A DNA stretch of 64,000 bases from NIOZ-UU13 sp041862635 (GCA_041862635.1 JBGVTO010000195.1:1-64000), one strand, 5' to 3'; counted from the first letter of the stretch, positions 25,281 through 34,524 are shown. Notes: generated by a model not told the origin, from the letters alone. Made by a program: numbers and translations.

Positions 25281-25310
25281 TTGACAAAGTTAGGCAAGCC
25301 TAACTATATT
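25281..25310 (+). promoter_or_regulatory. feo promoter with DtxR-type operator
   Basis: TTGACA (25281-25286) and TATATT (25305-25310) are 18 nt apart. The spacer holds the palindrome GTTAGGC-AA-GCCTAAC (25289-25304), a perfect 7-bp inverted repeat whose TTAGG/CCTAA halves resemble DtxR/IdeR sites. Binding there would block polymerase, so iron repression of the regulator-feoA-feoB unit is predicted. Confidence 0.8.
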
Positions 25311-25342
25311 AGCCAAAACGCACAAAATAAGGAAAAATAGCT

Positions 25343-25804
25343 ATGGTCACAGCGAAAAGTGATAACCTGAGTGCCTCTTTGGAAGATTATCTCGAGGCCA
25401 TTCTCAATCTTACCAATGAGTCCAACGTCGCCCGCAGCAGGGACATAGCCGAACAGCTCGGTGTCTCCAGAGCATCTGTTACTGGCGCGTTGCGGGTCCT
25501 GAAGAAAAAGGGACTGGCTAACTATAAGCCATACGATTACGTAACACTCACCAAATCCGGCAGGATTGCTGCAGCCGAGATTGCCAATAAACATAATATC
25601 CTGAAGTCTTTTTTCGTCAACGTCTTAGTTGTCGAGTCGGATGTTGCCCAGCAGGCCGCCTGCAAAGCTGAACATGAGCTTGGTCCGGAGATTATTGAAA
25701 AGCTTCTGTGTTTTATCGAGTTTGTAACCCAAAGCAGCAAAAATGGTTGTGATTTGGCGAATGAATTCCAGAAATTCTGTAATAAAAAGAATCAGAACAT
25801 CTAA
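25343..25804 (+). CDS. DtxR/MntR-family metal-dependent regulator
   Basis: A 153-residue repressor. The N-terminus SLEDYLEAILNLTNE and the winged helix ARSRDIAEQLGVSRASVTGALRVLKKKGLANYKPYDYVTLT are typical. The dimerisation and metal domain carries VESDVAQQAACKAEHEL, with Cys, Glu and His at the metal-binding positions of the family. It lacks the SH3-like third domain of DtxR; FeoA, which has the SH3-like fold, is encoded 18 bp downstream. With the operator in its own promoter it most likely responds to Fe2+. AAGGA precedes the start. Confidence 0.88.
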   Translation: MVTAKSDNLSASLEDYLEAILNLTNESNVARSRDIAEQLGVSRASVTGALRVLKKKGLANYKPYDYVTLTKSGRIAAAEIANKHNILKSFFVNVLVVESDVAQQAACKAEHELGPEIIEKLLCFIEFVTQSSKNGCDLANEFQKFCNKKNQNI

Positions 25805-25822
25805 GTAAGCGAGCTAACAGCA

Positions 25823-26056
25823 ATGGAGCAAAAGAAAGCAAGGCCGTTGTCAAAGGTTCAGGCCGGAGAAACGGTAAAGTTAGTCGGCATAGAGGCCGGA
25901 CGGGGCTTAAACAGCCGGCTTGCCTCAATGGGGCTTGTGCCAAACGTGAAAATAACAGTCGTAAACAACAGCCGTCCCGGACCTTTCGTGATAAGCGTCA
26001 AAAACTCGAAGATGATGTTAGGCAGGGGGATGGCTCATAAGATTATGGTTATGTGA
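25823..26056 (+). CDS. feoA: Ferrous iron transport protein A
   Basis: A 77-residue SH3-like FeoA protein (RPLSKVQAGETVKLVGIEAGRGLNSRLASMGLVPN...GPFVISVKNSKMMLGRGMAHKIMV). It is a small cytoplasmic partner of FeoB needed for full Fe2+ uptake; its exact part is unsettled. The gene lies between the regulator and feoB. The ribosome-binding site is weak, so translation may depend on the upstream gene. Confidence 0.92.
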   Translation: MEQKKARPLSKVQAGETVKLVGIEAGRGLNSRLASMGLVPNVKITVVNNSRPGPFVISVKNSKMMLGRGMAHKIMVM

Positions 26057-26155
26057 AAAGCCGCAGCTTTTGCGCGAACCATATTTTTAGACGCGAAAAT
26101 TCATTCAACTTAACTTTCGCAGCAAAAACAAAGCTGTGAAACAGACCGCAGGATT

Positions 26156-28249
26156 ATGGACAAGAAAATCAAAGTAGCCTTGGCCGGCAACCCAAACAGT
26201 GGAAAAACCTCCATATTCAACATGCTGACCGGCGCGCGCCAGCACGTTGGCAATTACCCCGGAGTAACAGTGGAAAAGAAAGAGGGCATCTGTAAATACG
26301 CCGGTTTCGAAATAACACTCGTTGATTTACCGGGGACTTACAGCTTAACGGCCTATTCTATAGAAGAGCTTGTTGCCCGTAACTTCATAATCGAGGAGCG
26401 TCCGGATGTTGTGGTTGATATTATTGATGCCTCCAATATCGAACGGAACCTGTACCTTGCGACACAGCTTATTGAAATGAATGTGCCTCTGGTTCTGGCG
26501 TTCAATATGAGTGACATTGCCGAGCAAAAGGGTTTGAAGTTCGATATTGAACAATTGTCCAGGCTTTTGGAGGCGATGATAGTACCAACTGTCGGCAATA
26601 AGGGCAAAGGCAAAATAGAGCTGCTCGATGCCATTGTCGAAACAGCCCGGCAGGAAAATCTGCAGCGCACTCATAAGGTAAAGTACGGCGAGGAAATTGA
26701 GCATGAGCTGGCGGAAATCGAATCACTCATCAATGATAAAGAGCAGCAGTTGGCAGAAAAGTACGGCTCACGATGGCTCGCCGTCAAACTGCTGGAGCAG
26801 GACTCTGATATAACCGCAAAAGTCCACAGCAAAGAGGTGCTTGATTCAATTACAGCCGGCACCGAGCATCTCAGGGGTATTTTCGGAGATGAGCCCGAAA
26901 TCGTAATGGCGGATCGGCGGTATGGTTTCATATCGGGTGCCTGTCAGGAGACTATCAAGAGCACAGTCGAATCGCGTCATAGCACCAGCGATATGATAGA
27001 TGCAGTAGTAATAAATCGCATCCTGGGGCTGCCGATATTTCTGATATTGATGTATTTAGTCTTTTTTTCGACATTTAAGATCGGCGAATATCCGATGAGC
27101 TGGCTCGAGCAGTTTTTCGGCTGGGCTGGTAAAACGATAGCCGGCTTTTGGCCGACCGGCTCCGAGATCTGGCTTAGGTCTCTTTTGGTTGATGGCGTTA
27201 TAGGGGGAGTAGGGGGGGTGCTTGTGTTCCTGCCGAATATCTTATTGCTGTTCCTGGCTATTGCGCTTCTTGAGGATTCAGGCTATATGGCAAGGGCCGC
27301 CTTCATTATGGACCGCGTAATGCACAAGATAGGCCTGCACGGCAAAAGCTTTATACCAATGCTTATCGGTTTCGGATGTTCGGTCCCGGCCATAATGGGC
27401 GCACGAATACTCGAAAACAAACGCAACAGGTTTACGACAATAATGGTAATCCCCTTAATGAGCTGCGGCGCAAGGCTGACGATTTATGCGCTGATAATAC
27501 CGGCTTTCTTCCCGGAAAAATGGCGCGGGCCAACGCTCTGGTTCATTTATTTGATAGGGATTGTGCTGGCGATTGTTTGCATTAAGGTTTTGCGATTGAC
27601 CCTATTTAAGGGCGAAACTACGCCGTTCGTTATGGAGCTGCCGCCTTACCGTATGCCTACCCTCAAATCCGTCTGTATTCACATGTGGCATAGAGGCTGG
27701 ATGTATTTGAGAAAGGCCGGCACAATAATCCTCGCCATATCGATTATACTCTGGGCGGCGGGCAGTTACCCGAAACCGAGCGAACAGTCTTTGACAGGAT
27801 TGAGTACCGAGCAGGCAAGGCAAGCCGGATTGGAGTATTCGCTGGTTGGCCGATTAGGACGAACAATAGAGCCTGCTTTGAAGCCGCTTGGCTTCGACTG
27901 GAAAATCGGAACGGCCCTTATCGGTGCAACCGCCGCCAAAGAGGTGTTTGTATCACAATTAGCAATAGTATATGCCGTTGGTTCACACCGGGCGGGGGGG
28001 GTTGGCGGCGCTGAGGAAAAAGCGCAGAGTTTAAGGGAAAAATTGCAGGCGAACTATACGCCGTTGACGGGTTTTTGTATTATGTTGTTTTGCCTGATTG
28101 CCACCCCGTGTGTAGCGACCATTGCAATGACAAAACAGGAAACAAATTCCTGGGCCTGGGCGCTGTTCCAATTCTTCGGCCTGACCGCTTTAGCTTATGT
28201 GATAACGCTAATCGTTTATCAGCTCGGCAGCTTTTTCGGGTGTGGCTAA
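26156..28249 (+). CDS. feoB: Ferrous iron transporter B
   Basis: The 697-residue Fe2+ permease of the inner membrane. The N-terminal G domain has GNPNSGKTS (P-loop, residues 10-18), the threonine loop YPGVTVE, DLPGTYS and NMSD. A helical GDI-like spacer follows to about residue 270, then two Gate domains with FIPMLIGFGCSVPAIMGARILE and TPCVATIAM. The length is somewhat short of E. coli FeoB (773). No FeoC is seen. It lies 99 bp behind feoA; this gap has no clear promoter, so the three genes probably form one iron-repressed operon. Confidence 0.95.
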   Translation: MDKKIKVALAGNPNSGKTSIFNMLTGARQHVGNYPGVTVEKKEGICKYAGFEITLVDLPGTYSLTAYSIEELVARNFIIEERPDVVVDIIDASNIERNLYLATQLIEMNVPLVLAFNMSDIAEQKGLKFDIEQLSRLLEAMIVPTVGNKGKGKIELLDAIVETARQENLQRTHKVKYGEEIEHELAEIESLINDKEQQLAEKYGSRWLAVKLLEQDSDITAKVHSKEVLDSITAGTEHLRGIFGDEPEIVMADRRYGFISGACQETIKSTVESRHSTSDMIDAVVINRILGLPIFLILMYLVFFSTFKIGEYPMSWLEQFFGWAGKTIAGFWPTGSEIWLRSLLVDGVIGGVGGVLVFLPNILLLFLAIALLEDSGYMARAAFIMDRVMHKIGLHGKSFIPMLIGFGCSVPAIMGARILENKRNRFTTIMVIPLMSCGARLTIYALIIPAFFPEKWRGPTLWFIYLIGIVLAIVCIKVLRLTLFKGETTPFVMELPPYRMPTLKSVCIHMWHRGWMYLRKAGTIILAISIILWAAGSYPKPSEQSLTGLSTEQARQAGLEYSLVGRLGRTIEPALKPLGFDWKIGTALIGATAAKEVFVSQLAIVYAVGSHRAGGVGGAEEKAQSLREKLQANYTPLTGFCIMLFCLIATPCVATIAMTKQETNSWAWALFQFFGLTALAYVITLIVYQLGSFFGCG

Positions 28250-28275
28250 TTCTTCTGGCAACACGGGATGGCTTG

Positions 28276-28306
28276 CCCCGTTAGAGTGCCTTATACTCTA
28301 ATGGGG
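28276..28306 (+). terminator. CCCCGTTAGA palindrome, copy d, after feoB
   Basis: CCCCGTTAGAGT (28276-28287) pairs with ACTCTAATGGGG (28295-28306), one G-T pair, 26 bp after the feoB stop. It may end the feo transcript, though only a short T-run follows. A GTCATTGCGAG repeat begins directly after it. Confidence 0.5.
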
Positions 28307-28490
28307 TCATTGCGAGCACCTCACCGGGTTCGCAGGAGGAATGTAAAATAAACTAAGATATTGGCTGAATTACGATAACATCATTCTATTACAACAATTA
28401 CAGATAACATCGTGCCCAATGTGATTGCTTAGTTCATTAGAAGGCCTCGTTTTGCTTTCGCGAGAAAACAGGGGGCCGAAGCAAGCTGAA
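28307..28490. repeat. GTCATTGCGAG-type REP fragments
   Basis: GTCATTGCGAGCACC at 28307 and, at 28443-28480, an inner hairpin with CTTTCGCGAGAAAACAGGGGGCC, as in the copies at 44221 and 61401. The gap 28250-28607 holds no gene. Confidence 0.6.
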
Positions 28491-28607
28491 CATTGACATT
28501 ATTTAACATTACTCACGACTACTTTTCTGGTATGATACGCAGCGACAAGCCCTGTTTAGCCTCTGCGCTGGTATCAGATTATGGTTCAATGTGAAGGAGG
28601 ATGCGAT

Positions 28608-31472
28608 ATGAGAGGTAAATATAGACCATATCATATTCTTAAGGTCGTTTTGTTGTCTATTGCTCTGGCTGATTTTTCCGCAAGCAATGCAAAAGCTAAT
28701 GAAAACAGCAAGTACCTCAACGCCGTCCGCGAGTTTGCAAATAACGTGCTTAAATACGGTAGAGATAGCTACGGCCCCAAGCATACGCCTTTATTTGTCG
28801 ACGGCTTAAACATCCACACCCACGAACCGGTGAAGTGGATAGAGCCCAACGGCGACAGATGGATTTTATCTAACTTAGCTTGTCAGCAGAATTTACTCAG
28901 GATTTTGGACGGATTAACAATGATTACAGGCGACCCGAAATACAAGAAGGCAGCAATGGAAGCGACTAAGTATGCCTTTGAAAACTTAAGGAGTCCGAAC
29001 GGGTTGCTGTATTGGGGCGGGCATGTGGCTTATGATGCACTGGCAGATGAAATATGTAAAGTCAGGGGCAACTATGTCCATGAATTGAAACACCATTTTC
29101 CTTACTACGAGCTAATGTGGCAGGTAGATTCAAAGGTGACGAGACAGTTTATTGAAGCTTTTTGGTCAGCTCATATCTTTGACTGGTCAAATCTGGACAT
29201 GAATCGACACGGCTCTTTGGACGAGCAGTTGGAGAAGGCATGGGAGCACAATTACGACGGTGGACCTATTTTTTTCAGGAGCAGAATACCTTATGGATTA
29301 TCCTTTCACAACACCGGGAGTGATTTGTTCTATGCCGGAACATTACTTCATAGACTCTCTGGTAATACAGAGCCACTGGTTTGGAGCAAGCGTTTGGCCC
29401 ACCGTTACGTAGAGACGAGGGACTCCGAGGTAGGCATCAGTGGAGGACTCTACAATTGGACGGACCGCATACAGCCTCTGTTTGGGGATGATTTCAAAGG
29501 ACATCCTGTCCACGAAGGAACATTATTTCCTGCTATGGTCCTAAGCCCTCTCTCGTTGACTTTACAATTTAGGGGATGGATTTGTCAATTCATTCTTGGA
29601 GACCTGTTGGGGTCTGAAGGTACAGAATTCAAGCAATGGGCTTTGGAAGAACTGACTGCTTGGGGTAAGGTCTCCTATCGTGAAGAAGGCAATTCTTTCG
29701 CACCTATGCTTACTGATGGTACGAGCTTGCTGGGGTACACTTTCACGAGGGATGGTTATCCGGAATATCCTAAAGGTACAGTAGTTCCTGCGATGGAGGC
29801 CAGCCCCATATGCTTTTGGGCATATGCCTTGGCATATAGGGTAACAGGAGATTCGTTTATGTGGGAAATGGCCCGTAGCATTGCACGAGGTAACAACTTT
29901 GGGGATATTGGCAACGGTCCCACAGACCAGCCAGATATTGATACCAATATAGAATCATCGGACCCATATGCTATTCTGGGCTTTCTAGAACTATACGCTA
30001 AGCTGCACAAAGAACCTTTCTTGAAAATCGCATCGAGGATTGGAGACAAACTTTTGTCTGAGAGGCTTTATAAGGGATTCTTTGTGCCGGGTAATGAAGC
30101 TCTCTACGCCAAATTTGATTATGTTGAGCCACTAGTGTTGTTACGTCTTGATGCTGCCGTTAATATAAGACCCACACTGGTACCGCAGGTCTGGCCGAGC
30201 AGGACATTTTTTGCCAGTGGATACGGCGCATTCGTGAGTCGAGAAGACACTTTCGTTATATATAGCCAGACTGCTCGAACTGAGTTGCCAATGTTATTGT
30301 TAATAGCAGCTTGGGAAGGTCGAGCCGATGAAGTGGAGACACTCATTTCAAAAGGGGTGGATGTAAACGCTCACTACGAATTTGACTCTTGGATAGTGCA
30401 GAGAATTCTAGGAGGCCGTGAGACACGCGACATAGCGCTCGAGCGCATATTAGCTGATACCACCACGCCTATGCACCTCGCTGCAGAAAAAGGACATAGA
30501 GATATTGTGGCAGTGCTCGTCGCCAAAGGTGCGGACATAAATGCCAAGAATAATTATGACCAGACACCACTTGACGTCGCTCTTCAACGGAACCGTAATG
30601 ATATTGTCAACCTGCTAATCGAAAAAAGTGCTGATGTCTCTATTCATACAGCAGCCCGATACGGATTGTTGGAGAAGCTTAAGGAGTTGATCGGTAAAGG
30701 AAGCAATGTCAATGCGAAGAACAATGCTGGCGAAACAGCCTTGGATATTGCAATCCAAGAATATCGTCAGGATATAGCGAAACTCCTTGTTGACAAAGGA
30801 GCAGACGTATCGATCCACACAGCTGCCTTCATTGGCGACATCAATAAAGTCAAAACCTTTGTTGAAGATGGCAGCTCAGCTGACAAAGCCGATGCCAGCG
30901 GCCAAACGCCTTTGCATTATGCTACAGCTGGGAACCATAAAGCTATCGCAGAAATCCTTGTTTCGCACGGTGCCGATGTAAATGCCGTCGCAGGTACGTG
31001 GAGGACGCCACTGGATGTTGCTGCCCGAACAGGCAGCGTCGATATGGCGGAGTTTCTAATTGCTCATGGGGCAAACGTCGATGGTCGTGAAGGCCACTGG
31101 ACTCCTCTTCAGGAAGCAGCGTACTACAGCAAAGAAATGGTTGAGTTACTTCTTAGGCACGGGGCTAATATCAACACAGGCAAATGGACGGCTCTTCATA
31201 GTGCGCTTGATGCCGAGCGTTTTGACATAGTGGAATTGCTCTTGGCTAAAGGCGCAGATGCCAATATCAGGGATGGAAAAGGCCGCACGCCACTTCATAT
31301 TGCAGCCTGGTATGCGGCCGGTAAGAATCCTAAGATAGTCGAACTACTCCTCTCTAAGGGAGCGGACATCAACGCAAAAGATAATAATGGTAAGACTGCC
31401 TTATTGTACGCTATAGAGAACGGCCACACCGAAATCGTTGAACTGCTGCGTAAGCACGGAGCTAAAGAATGA
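28608..31472 (+). CDS. Exported pectate-lyase-2-like enzyme fused to ankyrin repeats
   Basis: A 954-residue protein. Residues 1-33 are a signal peptide ending SASNAKA. Residues from about 40 to 550 resemble polysaccharide lyase family 2 pectate lyases: YGPKHTPLFVDGLNIHT, SNLACQQNLLRILDGLT, NGLLYWGGHVAYDA, FIEAFWSAHIFDWSNLDMNRHG, NTGSDLFYAGTLLH and KRLAHRYVETRDSEVGI. From about 560 to the end run roughly eleven or twelve ankyrin repeats (TPLHYATAGNHKAIAEILVSHGADVNA and the like). ATG 28608 is chosen for AAGGAGG 7 nt upstream. Ankyrin repeats behind an exported lyase are unusual; they may bind a protein partner or substrate. The lyase assignment is by eye. Confidence 0.75.
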   Translation: MRGKYRPYHILKVVLLSIALADFSASNAKANENSKYLNAVREFANNVLKYGRDSYGPKHTPLFVDGLNIHTHEPVKWIEPNGDRWILSNLACQQNLLRILDGLTMITGDPKYKKAAMEATKYAFENLRSPNGLLYWGGHVAYDALADEICKVRGNYVHELKHHFPYYELMWQVDSKVTRQFIEAFWSAHIFDWSNLDMNRHGSLDEQLEKAWEHNYDGGPIFFRSRIPYGLSFHNTGSDLFYAGTLLHRLSGNTEPLVWSKRLAHRYVETRDSEVGISGGLYNWTDRIQPLFGDDFKGHPVHEGTLFPAMVLSPLSLTLQFRGWICQFILGDLLGSEGTEFKQWALEELTAWGKVSYREEGNSFAPMLTDGTSLLGYTFTRDGYPEYPKGTVVPAMEASPICFWAYALAYRVTGDSFMWEMARSIARGNNFGDIGNGPTDQPDIDTNIESSDPYAILGFLELYAKLHKEPFLKIASRIGDKLLSERLYKGFFVPGNEALYAKFDYVEPLVLLRLDAAVNIRPTLVPQVWPSRTFFASGYGAFVSREDTFVIYSQTARTELPMLLLIAAWEGRADEVETLISKGVDVNAHYEFDSWIVQRILGGRETRDIALERILADTTTPMHLAAEKGHRDIVAVLVAKGADINAKNNYDQTPLDVALQRNRNDIVNLLIEKSADVSIHTAARYGLLEKLKELIGKGSNVNAKNNAGETALDIAIQEYRQDIAKLLVDKGADVSIHTAAFIGDINKVKTFVEDGSSADKADASGQTPLHYATAGNHKAIAEILVSHGADVNAVAGTWRTPLDVAARTGSVDMAEFLIAHGANVDGREGHWTPLQEAAYYSKEMVELLLRHGANINTGKWTALHSALDAERFDIVELLLAKGADANIRDGKGRTPLHIAAWYAAGKNPKIVELLLSKGADINAKDNNGKTALLYAIENGHTEIVELLRKHGAKE

Positions 31473-31684
31473 CGCCGCCGCACTGACTTGGGCTCCTTTG
31501 AGAAAAAGAGTCTAACTTGAATATTTAATGGCTTATTAGAGGTTTGTTCTTGCGGGAGCAAAAGGTCCCAGGAGCATTTTCTGACTCGGCCGCGAGGTTG
31601 CAGAGTCAGAGGGGACAGCCTAATGATTGACAAAGCTTTTTCAGCTTTTTCCCTCTAATCCGCGGTTACTTACTATTGAACTAT

Positions 31685-31821
31685 CAGTGTGAATCCGTGT
31701 CAACCTGTCCTGAGCTTGTCGAACGGATCCGTGTCTAAAACGTCTGTGTCCGTCAGTGTCTTAAATGTCCGTGTCAGTCCGTGTCTCAAGAGTCTGTGTC
31801 AGTCCGTGTCTAACTCTGTGG
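31685..31821. repeat. TCCGTGTC/TCAGTCCGTGTCT tandem tract
   Basis: The words TCCGTGTC, GTCTGTGTC and TCAGTCCGTGTCT recur about ten times in 140 bp with short variable joins. No frame is kept, so it is not coding. Confidence 0.75.
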
Positions 31822-31997
31822 CTAAAAAAGTGCTTTTTTATTCATTTTTTTTGTTGACATTGTTTGATAATATGTTAAAATACACCTATATTAGCCAGCA
31901 GGCTAACATAAACCGCCAGCAGGCGAAGATGACATTTCAGTTTGCATGTCGTAAGCTGCAGCGCAGCAAGCACTTAGAGCCAGCCCGGCCCAGATTC

Positions 31998-32127
31998 TTG
32001 AATCCAGTATCCAGTATCGAGTATCCAGTATCGTGAATCCAGTATCGAGAATCCAGTATCGAGTATCCAGCAACCCTGTCCCGGCGCGCCGGGGTCGAGC
32101 ATCAAGTATCGAGAATCGAGAATCCCG
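31998..32127. repeat. GAGTATCCAGTATC tandem tract
   Basis: Pentamer and heptamer words (CCAGTATC, GAGTATC, GAGAATC) alternate irregularly some fifteen times. A short GC-rich palindrome CCCGGCGCGCCGGGG interrupts them at 32080-32094. Confidence 0.75.
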
Positions 32128-32139
32128 CTTCTCTCCTCC

Positions 32140-32222
32140 AACTTTAGCTCACTTTAGTCACTTTAGGCACTTTAGTTCACTTTATTTTACTTTAGCTCAC
32201 TTTAGGCACTTTAGCTCACTCT
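32140..32222. repeat. CACTTTAG tandem tract
   Basis: CACTTTAG with variants (TCACTTTAG, GCACTTTAG, TTTACTTTAG) is repeated about nine times with 1-3 nt between the units. Confidence 0.8.
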
Positions 32223-32280
32223 TCACTCTCTCGCCCCTCTACAACTGTCGAGAATCCTCTACAAATCACCTACTTTTTAT

Positions 32281-32630
32281 GCAAAACAAACCCAATGTCA
32301 AGGACGCTCATATTAACGTAAACTCTTATATGAAAGTTAAATATGAAAATTTGGACACTTGGCTAAGTGGAAAAAACAAAGCCAATTCAAACCCAAACAA
32401 ACCCAATTTCCAAAAAGCCAAAATGAATGTAAACTCATTTATAACAAAGGATTACAGAAAAAACGATGATTTTATAGTCCGAATAAACAAACCCAATTCA
32501 AACCCAATTTTCTTAAGGACAAAAACGAACGCAATCCTCTTTACCGCAAAGGATTATGAAAATGAAACCGCTCTCAGGCCCCAAAAAAACAAACCCAATT
32601 CAAACCCAATTTCTTCAAAGGCCAAAATCT
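32281..32630 (+). repeat. AACAAACCCAATTCAAACCCAAT dispersed-unit array
   Basis: Four units of about 90-110 bp each begin with AACAAACCCAAT or AACAAAGCCAAT and go on with AAAGCCAAAATGAATGTAAA or a variant, then ACAAAGGATTA. In one frame it reads as repeated NKPNSNPI...KAKMNVNSFITKDYEN, open for about 215 codons from 32033. No ribosome-binding site is present and the frame crosses the neighbouring word tract, so I treat it as repeat DNA rather than a gene. Between 32631 and 32810 I see nothing else. Confidence 0.6.
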
Positions 32631-32810
32631 ATTGCCGGAAAAACTGGCCACACTCGCTTGGCAGTTTCATAACAGGATAGGACAATATTACAAAATTAGA
32701 GTTGAGCATTATTTCTTAGCTGGACTATGGATACAGGGAGATGAACCGGGTAGAATGCAAGTATGAAAAATTATTTTTTAGGATTGAGCCTTTGAGTAGG
32801 AGGATTCAAT

Positions 32811-33758
32811 ATGTCGAACGATACAATTTCTCGTCGAAGGTTCGTCAAAGATTTGGCAATAGCAGGGGGGGCGATTGTAATGGGAGCCCAGTCCCTCGGC
32901 GCAGCCCAACGCAGGCAGGCCGGCAAGCTGCACCTGGCCTGCAACCAGTACCCCTGGACCGTCTTCTATCAGCGTGACAACCGCAATTTCAATAACGAAC
33001 TGGACAAGGGACTTGGCGAGCTTGCGGCCAGCGGAATGGATGGCTACGAGCCGCTCGCCAATAATCCGCAGGAAGTTGACCGCCTTGGACCGCTATTAAA
33101 GAAACACAATCTCCAAATGCGCTCGCTGTACGTCAACAGTGTCCTGCACGAGAAGGATAAGGCCGATGAGAGCATCGAAGCAGTGTTGGCTATCGCCGAA
33201 AAGGCAAAAGGTATCGGCACTAAAATCATCGTTACCAACCCAAGTCCAATCCGCTGGGGCGGGCCTCAGAACAAGAATGATGTTCAGCTAAAAGTTCAGG
33301 CCGAGGCCCTTGAGAAATTAGGCCGTCTATTACAGGAGATGGGATTGACTCTCTCGTACCACAACCATGATATCGAATTGCGCAACGCCGCCCGCGAGTT
33401 TCATCACATGATGCTCGGCACCGACCCTGAGAGCGTAAACCTGTGCCTCGATGCCCACTGGATTTATCGCGGCGCAGGCAACTCTGCCGTAGCCCTCTTC
33501 GACGTCCTGAAGCTTTACGGCCCAAGAATCACTGAGCTGCATCTTCGCCAGTCTAAGGACAACATCTGGACCGAGACCTTAGGCGAGGGCGACATCGACT
33601 ACCCGGCCCTCGCAAGACATCTGCTTGATATCGGTGTAAAGCCCCACATCGTCCTCGAACAGGCCGTAGAAGCTGGCTCACCCAAAACAATGAGCACCAT
33701 CGACGCCTTCAAAAAAAGCGCCCAATACGCCCGCCGCATCTTCGCCGGCTTTGCATAA
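32811..33758 (+). CDS. Tat-exported sugar phosphate isomerase/epimerase-like protein
   Basis: A 315-residue protein with a twin-arginine signal (SRRRFVKDLAIAGGAIVMGAQSLGAA, residues 7-32). The rest is an AP-endonuclease-2 TIM barrel as in xylose isomerase-like and hexulose-6-phosphate isomerase-like enzymes: LSYHNHDIEL, LCLDAHWIYRG, ITELHLRQSKDN and VLEQAVE carry the His, Asp and Glu ligands for a divalent metal. The family is common in Planctomycetes and probably handles exotic sugars from polysaccharides in the periplasm. It has an AGGAGG site. Confidence 0.85.
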   Translation: MSNDTISRRRFVKDLAIAGGAIVMGAQSLGAAQRRQAGKLHLACNQYPWTVFYQRDNRNFNNELDKGLGELAASGMDGYEPLANNPQEVDRLGPLLKKHNLQMRSLYVNSVLHEKDKADESIEAVLAIAEKAKGIGTKIIVTNPSPIRWGGPQNKNDVQLKVQAEALEKLGRLLQEMGLTLSYHNHDIELRNAAREFHHMMLGTDPESVNLCLDAHWIYRGAGNSAVALFDVLKLYGPRITELHLRQSKDNIWTETLGEGDIDYPALARHLLDIGVKPHIVLEQAVEAGSPKTMSTIDAFKKSAQYARRIFAGFA

Positions 33759-33878
33759 TCTCCGGCGTAGCTGGTTTTGCTCAGGATATTATTCTTAGGG
33801 TTAATTTTTTGTTAAGGACGGTTCATATTTTAATCCGGCCTTTTCCCCCTTGTGGAATTTGATTTGACAGGTGTTTTT

Positions 33879-34205
33879 ATGGAGATTAGACTACTCCTTA
33901 TGACAAAGCAGGAAATTAAAGACAAATTATTAGAAGCTGTCAAGAATGACCCCCATCTGGCTGATATTAAATCTGTAGCGATTTTTGGCTCCCACGTTAT
34001 CGGCACGCCGAGCGAAGATAGTGATGTGGATGTGTTAATAGACTTTGTCCCGACCGCGGTTATAGGTTTTTTCGCGCTGTCAGACATAAAGGATAACTTT
34101 GAGTCTTTCCTTAAAAAGACGGTTGACCTGCTTACTCCAGAAGCAATAAGCAAATATTTCAGAGACGAAGTTCTCGCTCAGTCTGAGTACGTTTATGAGA
34201 AATGA
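33879..34205 (+). CDS. MntA-type nucleotidyltransferase (antitoxin)
   Basis: A 108-residue minimal nucleotidyltransferase. The motif GS-x10-DVD (GSHVIGTPSEDSDVDV) is complete, followed by LIDF. In the HepT/MntA pairs studied, this protein adds AMP to the HepT toxin and so silences it. ATG 33879 is preferred (AGGTG upstream); GTG 33852 and ATG 33900 are also in frame. The gene overlaps the next by 11 bp, the usual arrangement. Confidence 0.85.
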   Translation: MEIRLLLMTKQEIKDKLLEAVKNDPHLADIKSVAIFGSHVIGTPSEDSDVDVLIDFVPTAVIGFFALSDIKDNFESFLKKTVDLLTPEAISKYFRDEVLAQSEYVYEK

Positions 34206-34524
34206 CAGAGCCTATTTAATCCACATTCGAGAAGCCATCGAAAGTATCGAAGAATACCTCGAAAACGTAACCTATCACAAGTTTACGTCCAACAAAATGA
34301 TTATAGATGCTGTCGTAAGGGAGCTGGAGATAGTCGGTGAAGCCTCAAACAATCTCAGTGATGAGTTTCGCGAGAACCATCCGGAGATACTTTGGCGGAA
34401 AATGAAGAATATGAGAAACTTCCTTATACACGAGTATTTTGGCGTTAATACAAAGATCGTGTGGAGCACCTGCAAAGAAGACCTGCCAAAACTCAAAAAA
34501 CTGATTAAAGATTTACTGGATTAG
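34195..34524 (+). CDS. HepT-like RNase toxin
   Basis: A 109-residue all-helical HEPN protein. The catalytic R-x4-H-x-Y motif is intact at residues 74-81 (RNFLIHEY). HepT proteins are ribonucleases that cut tRNA or mRNA unless AMPylated by their MntA partner. Together with the previous gene this is a complete type VII toxin-antitoxin module. Confidence 0.88.
   Translation: MRNDRAYLIHIREAIESIEEYLENVTYHKFTSNKMIIDAVVRELEIVGEASNNLSDEFRENHPEILWRKMKNMRNFLIHEYFGVNTKIVWSTCKEDLPKLKKLIKDLLD

Noticed and set aside
32140..32630. A CRISPR array
   Set aside because: Units are not constant repeats with unique spacers of equal length, and no cas genes are near.
32033..32680. A 215-codon open frame as a protein gene
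   Set aside because: It runs through two different word tracts, has no ribosome-binding site, and its content is repeat-derived; I list it as repeat.
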